Part shown: in pieces, positions 56,595 to 64,000 of the stretch | How positions within the stretch are numbered: position 1 is the first letter of the stretch | Layout: each line of letters opens with the position of its first letter | Source of the DNA: 55-13 sp964501275 | GTDB taxonomy: Bacteria > Armatimonadota > Fimbriimonadia > Fimbriimonadales > Fimbriimonadaceae | Length of the DNA stretch: 64,000 nt | Assembly (NCBI GenBank): GCA_964501275.1 | Contig: CAZCSP010000019.1 | Location: 7,589-71,588 of the forward strand | Reading direction: 5' to 3' | Notes under the pieces: model-generated | Databases searched by the model: none | What the model was told of the DNA's origin: nothing | Seen by the model: only the letters and a program-made list of their open reading frames with translations | Position numbers and translations under genes: made by a program

Positions 56595-58019
56595 ATGGGA
56601 CACCGATTGTATGAACAGGTAGCGACCAGGGTTCGGGATCAAATTGCCCGCAAGACCTATCGCCCCGGCGACCGCCTCCCGTCGGTCCGCGAACTAAGCC
56701 GGGCCTATAAGGTGAGCATCACGACTGTACTGGATGCCTACCGTCTGCTAGAGGATCAAGGCTATATCCACCCCCGGCCCCAGTCTGGGCACTATGTGCG
56801 CTCCCGGCCAACCGCCCTGCCCGCCGAACCCGAGCGCACCCACCCCAAGTTCGAGCCCGCCGAATTCCGGCGCGAGGTCCTTCTGGAGCAGATGATGCAC
56901 GACGCCTATCGGGAGGGCGTCACCAGCTTGGCCTTTGCCACCCCCAACCCGGAGACGAGGCCGGTCGCCAAACTGAACCGCATCATGGCCCAGGTCATCC
57001 GCGATATGCCGGTGGAGGCCTATGGCTATATGGAGAACGGCGGCTATATGCCCCTTCGGGAGCAGATCGCCCAACGGCTTTTTGAGGCGGGATGTTCCGT
57101 CTCCCCGAACGACATCGTGATCACCAACGGTTGCCAGGAGGCGTTGGTTTTGGCCCTTCAGGCGGCCTGCAAGCCGGGCGGGGTGGTCGCGGTCGAGTCT
57201 CCCTGCTACTACGGCGTCCTCATGGCGACCCGTTTGGCGGGGCTGAAGGCGGTGGAGATCGAGACGCGGAGTCGCGGAGGAATCTGTATCGACCGACTGG
57301 AGGAGGTTATCGCCCAGGCTTACGGCACCTCCCGCCAAATCCAAGCTGTACTCCTTTCCACTAACTACGCCAACCCGATGGGAGGACAGTTGTCGGATGT
57401 GGACAAGCAGAGGTTGGTGGGCGTCTGCCAGCGTCACGGGGTCGCGATCATCGAGGACGACATCTACGGCGACCTCGGCTTCGACGACCCTCGCCCCAGC
57501 GTCGCCAAAGCATACGACGAGAACGAGACCGTGCTTCTGTGCTCCTCGTTCAGCAAGACGCTTTCTCCCGGAATGAGGCTGGGCTGGGTCATCTCGGGCA
57601 AGCATCGCGCCCAGATTCAGCTTGCCAAATTCGCGATGAACATCAGCAGCGCATCCATCCCCCAGTTGGTGACCGCCGAGTTCCTGGCCAACGGCGGCTA
57701 TGACCACTATCTGCGCCGCATGAGGAAGACTAATGCCGTCAACATCGCCGCCATGACCGAGTCGATCTGCCGCCATTTCCCGGCGGGATCGAAGGTGACG
57801 CGGCCCTTGGGCGGGTTCGTGCTGTGGGTGGAGCTGCCGGAGGCGATCAACACCCTCGCGCTGTACGGCAAGACGGTCGAACACGGCGTCACCTTCTCCC
57901 CCGGAATGCTCTTCTCCGCCCACGACCAGTACCGGAATTTCCTGAGGCTCAGCGCGAGCCGGTGGGATGAGGAGATCGAGCGGGCGATGACGGTGATTGG
58001 GCAGTGCGCGGGGCGATGA
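56595..58019 (+). CDS. MocR-type regulator: GntR winged helix fused to aminotransferase fold
   Basis: 474 residues from ATG 56595 with GGAGG ten bases upstream (GTG 56577 is an alternative). The N-terminal GntR domain (about 1-65) shows 'YRPGDRLPSVRELSRAYKVS' followed by 'ITTVLDAYRLLEDQGYI'. The remainder is a fold-type I aminotransferase: 'NGCQEALVLALQAACKPGG', 'STNYANPMGGQLS', 'IIEDDIYGDLGFDD' and the PLP Lys in 'CSSFSKTLSPGMRLGWV'. MocR proteins sense PLP or an amino-acid-like ligand and regulate transcription. Neighbouring target genes are not evident. Confidence 0.94.
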   Translation: MGHRLYEQVATRVRDQIARKTYRPGDRLPSVRELSRAYKVSITTVLDAYRLLEDQGYIHPRPQSGHYVRSRPTALPAEPERTHPKFEPAEFRREVLLEQMMHDAYREGVTSLAFATPNPETRPVAKLNRIMAQVIRDMPVEAYGYMENGGYMPLREQIAQRLFEAGCSVSPNDIVITNGCQEALVLALQAACKPGGVVAVESPCYYGVLMATRLAGLKAVEIETRSRGGICIDRLEEVIAQAYGTSRQIQAVLLSTNYANPMGGQLSDVDKQRLVGVCQRHGVAIIEDDIYGDLGFDDPRPSVAKAYDENETVLLCSSFSKTLSPGMRLGWVISGKHRAQIQLAKFAMNISSASIPQLVTAEFLANGGYDHYLRRMRKTNAVNIAAMTESICRHFPAGSKVTRPLGGFVLWVELPEAINTLALYGKTVEHGVTFSPGMLFSAHDQYRNFLRLSASRWDEEIERAMTVIGQCAGR

Positions 58020-58048
58020 ATTGCTAGATTGCTAGATTGTTGGATTAA
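58010..58048. repeat. TTGCTAGATTG short units
   Basis: GAATTGCTAGATTGCTAGA and TTGTTGGATTAAGG follow the MocR stop directly. Same family as GATTGCTCGATTGC at 50.4 kb, here on one side only. Confidence 0.6.
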
Positions 58049-58074
58049 GGGAAGAAATTTGAAAAATATGCGAT

Positions 58075-58205
58075 CCGAGCCCCCTTGAGGGGGTTGGGGG
58101 TGGCGCATAGTTCTCCGTCCGTAGAGTTTGAACCACCTTGGTTTGTGTTCCTTGGATACACACGGGGAGCCTGGCCACACCCCCAACCCGCTCAAGGGGG
58201 CTCGG
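58075..58205. repeat. 131-bp element with 28-31-bp inverted arms
   Basis: Left arm 58075-58102 (CCGAGCCCCCTTGAGG onward) and right arm 58175-58205 (ending CTCAAGGGGGCTCGG) are near-perfect inverted copies around a 72-base centre. It sits between the MocR and SARP genes, 39 bases upstream of the latter's -10 box. Confidence 0.85.
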
Positions 58206-58243
58206 ACGCTAAATCCTATTCCTTTACCCTGCGGCCCCAGTGT

Positions 58244-58249
58244 TACAAT
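58244..58249 (+). promoter_or_regulatory. -10 box of the SARP/NB-ARC gene
   Basis: TACAAT followed by CTTCTCT and the GTG start. The seven-base spacing puts the transcription start at the first base of the gene. Confidence 0.6.
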
Positions 58250-58256
58250 CTTCTCT

Positions 58257-61166
58257 GTGAGCGAGCTTCGGGTTAGGCTTTTTGGGCGGTTGGAGGTGGA
58301 GGGGGTGGTCTCCAAGTTTCAGACCAAGAAGACCGCCGCCCTCTTCGCTTACCTCGCCGCCAACCCGGATCGCGACCACTCGCGGGAGCGGTTGATCGAC
58401 TTGGTTTGGCCAGGAGAGGACCCGGCGCAGACCAAGGACCGGCTGAACCAGGCATTGAGCTGGATTCGCCGTCACATCCCCCTGGAGTTCGTCTCCGACC
58501 GATACCACGTCAGGCTTGTCTCGGGCGGGTATGCGACCGATGTTCAGGAGTTTGAGGAGCGGCTGAAAAGGGCCAATGTTGAGCGGGACCAGGCGGCAAG
58601 GAAACAGCTTTTGCGGGAAGCCCTGGCCCTCTCCGAAGCCGACTTCCTGGCCGATCTTGGGGACGACTGGATCATCGACGAGCGGGATCGCTTGCACCAG
58701 GTGCAAGTAGGGGCGATGCGGGAGTTGATTGGTCGGCTGGAGGTTGCGGGCGAGTATGAAGAGGCGATTTCATGGGCGGAGAGGATGGTGCGGCAGGATG
58801 AACTTGACGAGGAGAACCACTACTCTCTGATCCGCCTCCAACTGCTCTCGGGCGACGACCGGGCGGCGAAGCGGCAACACGCCAAACTCTCCCAAATTCT
58901 GTCCAGGGAACTGCACTTGGAGCCGTCGTTGAACTTCGAGGATATGGCGCAAGCCCAACGCCCAGGGCCAAGGCCGGTCGCCTCGCCTCAGGCGGAGGAG
59001 GCGGCTCCGTTCCTGGTCCCCGCCCCGCAGAACCGCTTTTATGGCCGGTCCGAGGAGTTGACCCGGATGGAGAATCTCTTGGAGAGCGGCACGACCCGCC
59101 TCATCACCATCACCGGAATCGGGGGGGCAGGGAAGACCCGGTTGGCCCTGGAGACCGCCAACCGACTCCGCCTGACCTCGCCCAACCCCCAATGGTTCGT
59201 GTCTCTAGCCGAGATCGAGGACTCGCGCGAGGTCGGCAATGCGATCCTCAAGGTGGTGGGGAAGGATCGGCAGCCGGGCCGCCCTGCGTTGGGCCAAATC
59301 CTGGATGAACTGGCCAAGTGGCGGTCGCCACTGGTGATTCTCGACAACTTCGAGCATGTCTCCGATGGCGCAAAGGTCGTGGGCGATCTGCTGGCGCAGC
59401 ATGGCGGGCTCAAGGTGATCGCCACCTCCCGACAAAAGCTGAACCTCCAAGCCGAGGTGGAAGTTCAGTTACGGCCGCTGCCCACGCCCGATGAAAAGGG
59501 AAGCGAGGCGGAGTCGGTCCTGCTGTTCCTCGACCGATCTCAACTCTCCGACCGCAAATCCGACCTCGCCCATCGGGAGACGGAGGAACTATTCGAGATT
59601 TGCCGCCGCTTGGAGGGAATCCCCCTCGCCATCGAGATCGCGGCGGCGTGGACGAATACGTTCTCCCTGTCCGAGATTCTGGGGAGGTTGGATGAGCGGT
59701 TCGAATTCCTGGTGAACCGCCGCCGGGATATCGTCGACCGCCACCGCAGCCTCCGCGCCGCGATCGAGTACAGCTACCGCCTGCTTCCCGAGTCCTTGCA
59801 GAGGCTGTTTGCCGCTCTGTCGGTGTTCCGGGGCGGTTGGACTTCGGAGGCGGCTTCTCATCTGATGGGGGAACCCAGCGTCCACGCGGCGCTTACCGAA
59901 CTGAGCGACCGGTCCCTGATCTTTGCCGTCCCGCATGGCCATACCACCCGGTTTCGGATGTACGACACCCTTCGCGAGTTCGCCTCCGACCAGTTGACGG
60001 GGAGCGAGCGGGCAGAGTTGGAGGGGCGGCATGCGGAGTATTACGCGGGCTATCTGCACGAACTCCACGAGATGGAGGATGCCATGCCGCTCTCCGACCG
60101 CTTGGACCTGATGGAGGCGGAGTTGGCGAATGTGGCCATCGCCCTCGACTGGTGCGACCGGTATCGTCAGGCTCAAATGGGGCTGGGCTTGGCGCGGGAT
60201 ATGGCCAGGCTTTGGAAGTCTCGCGGCCCTATCGACTCGGGCCGTAATTGGCTGAACCTATTTTTGGGGCATCCGCAGGACGACCTGTCGAGGGCGCAGG
60301 GGCTCTTGGCTCTGGGGAACTTGGCGTGGATTCAGTCGGACTTCGACCAAGCGAAGGCGGCCCACACCGAAGCGTTGAGTCTTTACACTCAACTGAACGA
60401 CGGCGAGGGCACGGCGGCGTCCAACTTCCAACTGGGCATCGTTGCGGTTCGCCGGGGCGAGCATGAGTTGGCGGAAAAGCATCTGAAGTCCATCTTGGAT
60501 ATCGGCACCAGCGACCGTTCCCTTTTGGGCCGAGCCTATCTCAATCTGGGCAATATCGCCATGGACTCGGGGCGTCGGGCAGAGGCGAAGTCGTTTTACG
60601 AACGGAGCCTGGTCATCGAGCGGGAGCGGAACGACACGGAGCGCGTCTCCTTCACCTACAACAACCTGGGTCTCCTTGCTTTCTTGTATGGCCAGTTCAC
60701 GCTAGCGACTTTCTATCTGGAGGAGGCGATTCGGTATGGGACGCTCAGCGGTAATCCGAACTCAGTCGATGCCGCCCATGCCAATCTGGCGCGGATCGCC
60801 ACTCGTCGAGGCCAGTTTGGCAAGGCGGCGGAGCAGATGCTGATCGCTTTTACCGACTTTGCCAAGTTTGGCAACAAGATTTTTCTCCGCCTTGCGATGG
60901 TAGAGTACGCGCTCCTCTTCGGGAAACTGGGCGATTATGTGAAGGCGGCGCGGATACTGGCCATTGCCGAGTCCCTGTCCGAGGACTTGGGCATCCCGTT
61001 TGGCAACACTGAGATGCCCACCTATGATGAAGTCTGCGCAGTCTTGGCGGGAACGTTTTCAGAAGAGGATAGGAAGGAGATCGAGGAGTTCGTCTCGATG
61101 CAATCCTTCCCGGAAAAGCTGGACTACGTGATGCGCCAAGCCACGGACGTTGCAGGCTCGTTTTAG
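58257..61166 (+). CDS. SARP-type regulator with NB-ARC ATPase and TPR repeats
   Basis: 969 residues from GTG 58257 ('VSELRVRLFGRLEVEGVVSK'); a start further upstream would run through the inverted repeat. Residues 1-235 form the winged-helix OmpR-like plus bacterial transcriptional activator (BTAD) domain ('KKTAALFAYLAANPDRDHSR', 'LIDLVWPGEDPAQTKDRLNQ'). The STAND ATPase has P-loop 'GIGGAGKTRLALETA' (about 286) and 'PLVILDNFEHVSDGAKVV', with 'GIPLAIEIAAAW'. TPR-like repeats fill about 600-969 ('ARAYLNLGNIAMDSGRRAEA'). Members of this architecture (AfsR-like) activate genes after ligand or phosphorylation cues; the target here is unknown. Confidence 0.93.
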   Translation: MSELRVRLFGRLEVEGVVSKFQTKKTAALFAYLAANPDRDHSRERLIDLVWPGEDPAQTKDRLNQALSWIRRHIPLEFVSDRYHVRLVSGGYATDVQEFEERLKRANVERDQAARKQLLREALALSEADFLADLGDDWIIDERDRLHQVQVGAMRELIGRLEVAGEYEEAISWAERMVRQDELDEENHYSLIRLQLLSGDDRAAKRQHAKLSQILSRELHLEPSLNFEDMAQAQRPGPRPVASPQAEEAAPFLVPAPQNRFYGRSEELTRMENLLESGTTRLITITGIGGAGKTRLALETANRLRLTSPNPQWFVSLAEIEDSREVGNAILKVVGKDRQPGRPALGQILDELAKWRSPLVILDNFEHVSDGAKVVGDLLAQHGGLKVIATSRQKLNLQAEVEVQLRPLPTPDEKGSEAESVLLFLDRSQLSDRKSDLAHRETEELFEICRRLEGIPLAIEIAAAWTNTFSLSEILGRLDERFEFLVNRRRDIVDRHRSLRAAIEYSYRLLPESLQRLFAALSVFRGGWTSEAASHLMGEPSVHAALTELSDRSLIFAVPHGHTTRFRMYDTLREFASDQLTGSERAELEGRHAEYYAGYLHELHEMEDAMPLSDRLDLMEAELANVAIALDWCDRYRQAQMGLGLARDMARLWKSRGPIDSGRNWLNLFLGHPQDDLSRAQGLLALGNLAWIQSDFDQAKAAHTEALSLYTQLNDGEGTAASNFQLGIVAVRRGEHELAEKHLKSILDIGTSDRSLLGRAYLNLGNIAMDSGRRAEAKSFYERSLVIERERNDTERVSFTYNNLGLLAFLYGQFTLATFYLEEAIRYGTLSGNPNSVDAAHANLARIATRRGQFGKAAEQMLIAFTDFAKFGNKIFLRLAMVEYALLFGKLGDYVKAARILAIAESLSEDLGIPFGNTEMPTYDEVCAVLAGTFSEEDRKEIEEFVSMQSFPEKLDYVMRQATDVAGSF

Positions 61167-61242
61167 ACATTTTCGAGTTCTTTTCGAGACGGCCCTTAAT
61201 CTTTGGGCAATTCATTACCGTTTCGCAATGAGGAATCTTCAA

Positions 61243-62049
61243 ATGTCTAAAACGAATCGTGCTTTCACACTTATCGAGCTGCTCGTCGTCATCGCGATCA
61301 TCGCCATCCTGGCGGCGATCCTATTCCCCGTTTTTGCCCAGGCCAAGGCCGCGGCAAAGAAAGTATCCTGCCTCAGCAACACCAAGCAGATGGCGTTAGG
61401 CGCGCTTTTGTATGCCAACGACTATGACGATGCTCTACCGGCTGCTCAGCAGACCCAAATTGTCGCGGGCAATCCGAAGTATGTCTGGTGGTGGTACTCG
61501 ATCGCGTTTAACGGCGCGTGGACGGTCAACCTTACGGACGGATCGATTTATCCCTACCTTAAGAACAAACAGATCGAAAACTGCGCAGATGCTTCGGGAT
61601 TGGTTTCTTATCCCAAGCAGTACTACGGAGCCAATGCCGACCCTGTAGGCTATGCCCTTAATTCTCACTTGAATCCCGGCGCTGCCGGCGTTCTGAATAT
61701 GGGTAGCTATGAGGAGGTCGCGAGTACGATCATGGGACACGATTCGGCGACGAAGAGCGGCAGTATCCTCTTGGAGAATTGGTTCACCAAGCTTCCATCT
61801 GCAACGGCTCAGGGACTTTCAAGCGGCGCTCCCGTTGTCCATGCGCGACATACGGAACAGGCCAACGTTTTCTGGTTTGATGGCCACTCCAAGTCCCTCA
61901 AGGTTGCCTATATTCTGCCAAACACGGTCGCAAGCACGACTCCTGAGCAATTCAAGCAACTCAAGTTGGGATCTTTGCCATTCCCAGGCAATACTGGCCC
62001 AACTGATCCTAAGATCAACAACTATTTCTTACCCATTAAGGCTCAGTAG
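61243..62049 (+). CDS. type IV pilin-like / pseudopilin protein with H-X9-DG-type C-terminus
   Basis: 268 residues from ATG 61243 (GAGGA eight to ten bases upstream; ATG 61228 is an alternative). The leader 'MSKTNRA' precedes 'FTLIELLVVIAIIAILAAIL' and continues FPVFAQAKAAAKK, nearly identical to the protein at 47120. The C-terminal 'NVFWFDGHSKSLKVAYILP' is the DG block. The central region is different in length and sequence, so the two are paralogues with distinct exposed parts. Confidence 0.92.
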   Translation: MSKTNRAFTLIELLVVIAIIAILAAILFPVFAQAKAAAKKVSCLSNTKQMALGALLYANDYDDALPAAQQTQIVAGNPKYVWWWYSIAFNGAWTVNLTDGSIYPYLKNKQIENCADASGLVSYPKQYYGANADPVGYALNSHLNPGAAGVLNMGSYEEVASTIMGHDSATKSGSILLENWFTKLPSATAQGLSSGAPVVHARHTEQANVFWFDGHSKSLKVAYILPNTVASTTPEQFKQLKLGSLPFPGNTGPTDPKINNYFLPIKAQ

Positions 62050-62120
62050 GGGAAGGAGGGAGTCAGGGAATGAGGGTAAGTTTTCCTTCATTCCCAATTC
62101 CCTTCTTTCCTAGTTCCCAT
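62050..62120. repeat. GGGAATGAGGG short-unit inverted block
   Basis: GGGGAAGGAGGGAGTCAGGG and AATGAGGGTAAG pair with CTTCATTCCCAATTCCC and TTCTTTCCTAGTTCCC. Similar C/T-rich units lie at 46.26-46.32 kb and 46.86-46.92 kb. Confidence 0.65.
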
Positions 62121-62143
62121 ACTCCGTGCTCCCCCTCAAGAAA

Positions 62144-63196
62144 ATGCAACTCATCGCTCTCATCCCCATCCTCTTGTTTGCTTCTCCCTCCGAGACCCTA
62201 ACTGCCGGTATGGCTGCGCCGAAGCTGGAGTTCGGCAAGGTGGTCAAGGGCAAGGCGCCCAAACTGAACGACGGCAAGGTCCATGTCGTCGAGTTTTGGG
62301 CGACCTGGTGCGGGCCATGCCGGGCGACCATTCCCCATCTGACCGAACTTGCCAAGAAGTACAAGGGCGAGGTTTCTTTCACTGGCGTCAGCGTGTGGGA
62401 ACGGGGAGAGAATACCTTGAAGCTGGTGGAGGATTTCGTTAAGGAAATGGGCCCGAAGATGGACTATACGGTGGTTACCGATAATGCTTCGGGCTTCATG
62501 GCCAAGAACTGGATGACCGCCGCCAAGCAGAGCGGGATTCCGGCGGCGTTCGTGGTGGGCAAGGATGGCAACATCGCCTGGATCGGCCACCCTATGCGTC
62601 TGGATGGAGTCCTGAAGGAAGTGGTGGCAGGAACCTATGATTTGAAGGCCGAGCAGGACAAAGCGCGCAAAGAGGCCGAGGCCGCCGCCAAGAACCGCAC
62701 CGAACTCCAAGTCCTGCTGGAGCCCTATCAGGAGGCCATGCGCGAACGGGACAGCAAGAAGGCGTTGGCGGAACTGGACAAGCTGGTCGCCAAGCGCCCG
62801 GACGTGCTGGATCGGGTGGCGATGCTCAAGTTCCGGCTGCTGATGTCCACCGATGAGAAGGCAGGCGTGGCTTATGCGAAGGAGATGGCGAACGGTCCGC
62901 TGAAGAAGAACGGCATCATGCTCATCAACCTCGCCTGGGGCCTGATCGACGATCCGAAGCAGTACAAGACCCACGATTACAAGGCCGCCGCCGAGATCGC
63001 GGAGCTAGCGGCAAAGGCGGAACCCAAGTACGCCTACACAGGCCACAGCCTGGCAGCCCAGGCCAAGTTTTTGGACGGGGACAAGACGGGAGCCGTCGCA
63101 TCCATCGAACTGGCAATTAAGCTTGCCAAGGAAGCGGATGTAGACGGCAAGCTGATCGAAGGCTTCGAGAAAAAGTTGGCCGAATATAAGGGTTGA
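62144..63196 (+). CDS. exported TlpA/thioredoxin-like protein with helical C-terminal domain
   Basis: 350 residues from ATG 62144 (GTG 62126 would add six). 'MQLIALIPILLFASPSETLT' is a signal peptide. The thioredoxin fold holds the redox pair in 'FWATWCGPCRATIPHL' (Cys56, Cys59), 'SGIPAAFVVGKDGNIAWIG' and the cis-Pro region. From about residue 170 a helical TPR-like domain follows. Probably a periplasmic thiol-disulfide oxidoreductase; the substrate is unknown. Confidence 0.9.
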   Translation: MQLIALIPILLFASPSETLTAGMAAPKLEFGKVVKGKAPKLNDGKVHVVEFWATWCGPCRATIPHLTELAKKYKGEVSFTGVSVWERGENTLKLVEDFVKEMGPKMDYTVVTDNASGFMAKNWMTAAKQSGIPAAFVVGKDGNIAWIGHPMRLDGVLKEVVAGTYDLKAEQDKARKEAEAAAKNRTELQVLLEPYQEAMRERDSKKALAELDKLVAKRPDVLDRVAMLKFRLLMSTDEKAGVAYAKEMANGPLKKNGIMLINLAWGLIDDPKQYKTHDYKAAAEIAELAAKAEPKYAYTGHSLAAQAKFLDGDKTGAVASIELAIKLAKEADVDGKLIEGFEKKLAEYKG

Positions 63197-63257
63197 TGTT
63201 GGTTGGGGGTTAGACGGTTTTGGGCTCGCGGCGTATGGATAATCATAGGCGAGTCTC

Positions 63258-63815
63258 ATGGCAAACACCGGTTCCCCCATTTGTTTCAGCGCCAAGCTCC
63301 ACCGTCCAGCGGCCTCCGATGGGGATACATCCTGGACTTTTCTGAATCTTCCGCAGGACGCCAGTGAGAAGTTGCCTTCGAGAAGCATGGTGTCAGTGGA
63401 AGGCACCTTCAACGGCTTCCCATTTCTAGCCACGCTGCAACCGGACGGACAGGGGGGCCATTGGTTAAAGGTGGATCAGAAGTTGAGGGAAAGTGCAGGG
63501 GCGGAGGCGGGCGCAGTGGTGGAATTGGAGATCGCACCGGCGGCGGAAGAACCAGAACCCGAGGTGCCGGGAGACTTCCAAGCCGCCCTTGACGCCGCAC
63601 CCCCGAAAGCGCGCGAGACCTGGGCGGCGATTACCCGCCTCTCCCGGCGGGATTGGGTCTTTTGGATCGTCTCGGGCAAGAAAGCGGAGACGCGCGTGAA
63701 ACGGATAGACGTCGCCATCTCCAAGCTATCCGCCGGAAGCCGTCGCCCCTGCTGCTTCGACCGTTCAGGCATGTACAGCAAGAGCTTGACTTGCCCGGTT
63801 CCGGCGGACATTTGA
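63258..63815 (+). CDS. DUF1905 / YdeI (OmdA)-like protein
   Basis: 185 residues. The N-terminal half (about 8-95, 'SWTFLNLPQDASEKLPSRSM', 'VEGTFNGFPFLATLQPDGQG') is DUF1905. The C-terminal half 'DFQAALDAAPPKARETWAAI' followed by 'RRDWVFWIVSGKKAETRVKR' is the YdeI/OmpD-associated domain. Family members are small cytosolic proteins of uncertain function, some linked to stress or bacteriocin tolerance. No operon partner. Confidence 0.9.
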   Translation: MANTGSPICFSAKLHRPAASDGDTSWTFLNLPQDASEKLPSRSMVSVEGTFNGFPFLATLQPDGQGGHWLKVDQKLRESAGAEAGAVVELEIAPAAEEPEPEVPGDFQAALDAAPPKARETWAAITRLSRRDWVFWIVSGKKAETRVKRIDVAISKLSAGSRRPCCFDRSGMYSKSLTCPVPADI

Positions 63816-63961
63816 AGGACGACCTTTCGCACCTCTTTGTGTTAGAGTAGCCTTGAATCAACACACTGCAAAAAGCAAATGATACAGCGAGGAGCCAGAA
63901 AAACAGGGTTAGACTTGAAGGCGGGTCTTCAAGATTAACCCTATCTTTGAGTTCAAAAAGG

Positions 63962-64000
63962 TGGTGGGCGGTACAGGATTTGAACCTGTGACCCCTACAG
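63962..64000 (-). tRNA. partial tRNA, 3' half only (isotype not readable)
   Basis: From the 3' end on the minus strand: encoded CCA (63964-63962), discriminator A, acceptor strand ACCGCCC, T-arm ACAGG-TTCAAAT-CCTGT, and the 3' side of an anticodon stem TGTAG. The anticodon lies beyond the window. The sequence reminds me of tRNA-Val(GAC), but that is only a guess. Confidence 0.85.

Noticed and set aside
56748..57923. 391-codon open frame antisense to the MocR gene
   Set aside because: Shadow of a gene with clear GntR and PLP-lysine motifs.
58128..58256. N-terminal extension of the SARP protein
   Set aside because: It is encoded by the inverted repeat and lacks family similarity; GTG 58257 follows a -10 box and starts the conserved domain.
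47120..62049. Type IV pilus or secretion operon
   Set aside because: Only isolated prepilin genes are present; no assembly ATPase, platform protein, secretin of full length or prepilin peptidase is in the window.

Overview
The window is a high-G+C bacterial chromosome segment. The two prepilins (47120-48001, 61243-62049) share an N-terminus of the FTLIELLVVIAIIAILAAIL type that runs into a FPVFAQAK stretch, which I associate with Armatimonadota (Fimbriimonadales-like). The PEP-CTERM protein, the paired DUF1501 and PSCyt1/DUF1549/DUF1553 genes, the Spy-like repeat proteins and the many intergenic palindromes fit that lineage or the Planctomycetes. This assignment is from memory of protein styles, not from a search.

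Layout. 1-6 kb: a Spy-like repeat protein (cut at the window edge), two ClpS-like adaptors, a YfhO-type membrane protein and SerA. 6-13.5 kb: accessory cluster with an RHH/PIN toxin-antitoxin pair, an ABC-F ATPase, a luciferase-like monooxygenase, a secreted protein-BlaI-BlaR1 operon, a DUF433/DUF5615 pair and a second, solitary DUF433 gene. 13.5-17.9 kb: rpsU (TTG start), ybeY, a DgkA-PAP2 fusion, a CNNM/CorC protein and a secretin-like protein. 17.9-24.4 kb: ECF sigma factor, histidine kinase, M28 peptidase, cytidine deaminase, cytochrome b-c fusion, tRNA-Cys. 24.5-31.6 kb: mutS2, orphan HicB, hsp20-lon operon, MFS transporter. 31.6-35 kb: an A+T-richer AAA ATPase between two paralogous phage-like genes. 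35-46.7 kb: E2 acyltransferase, PEP-CTERM protein behind a sigma-54-type promoter, beta-CASP nuclease, purD, DUF1501/DUF1549 genes, recN, rpmG-rpmF. 46.9-64 kb: tRNA-Leu, prepilin, a signal-peptide-bearing pyrophosphatase, ROK kinase, moxR-DUF58-transglutaminase operon, holA, a MocR regulator, a SARP/NB-ARC/TPR regulator, second prepilin, TlpA-like protein, a YdeI-like protein and a partial tRNA.

Two things stand out beyond the genes. First, almost every larger intergenic gap holds DNA of a peculiar kind: runs of degenerate 6-9 nt units (for example GCAATCGA, GGAATGTG, TTTGGAG, GGGCGTTA) with the reverse-complement run on the other side of the gap, so that the gap can fold into one hairpin; the same unit families recur at distant loci, lie against -10 boxes, and also encode flexible linkers inside genes. 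A second set of sharper palindromes (100-160 bp elements built from inverted arms) sits at gene ends, supplies stop codons, and is inserted in frame in the ABC-F gene. Second, many start codons lie only 6-9 nt after a -10-like box, often exactly TAAACT, which predicts widespread leaderless mRNAs; most such genes have no Shine-Dalgarno sequence.

Limits: functions are inferred from motifs read by eye; no similarity search, folding or statistics could be run.
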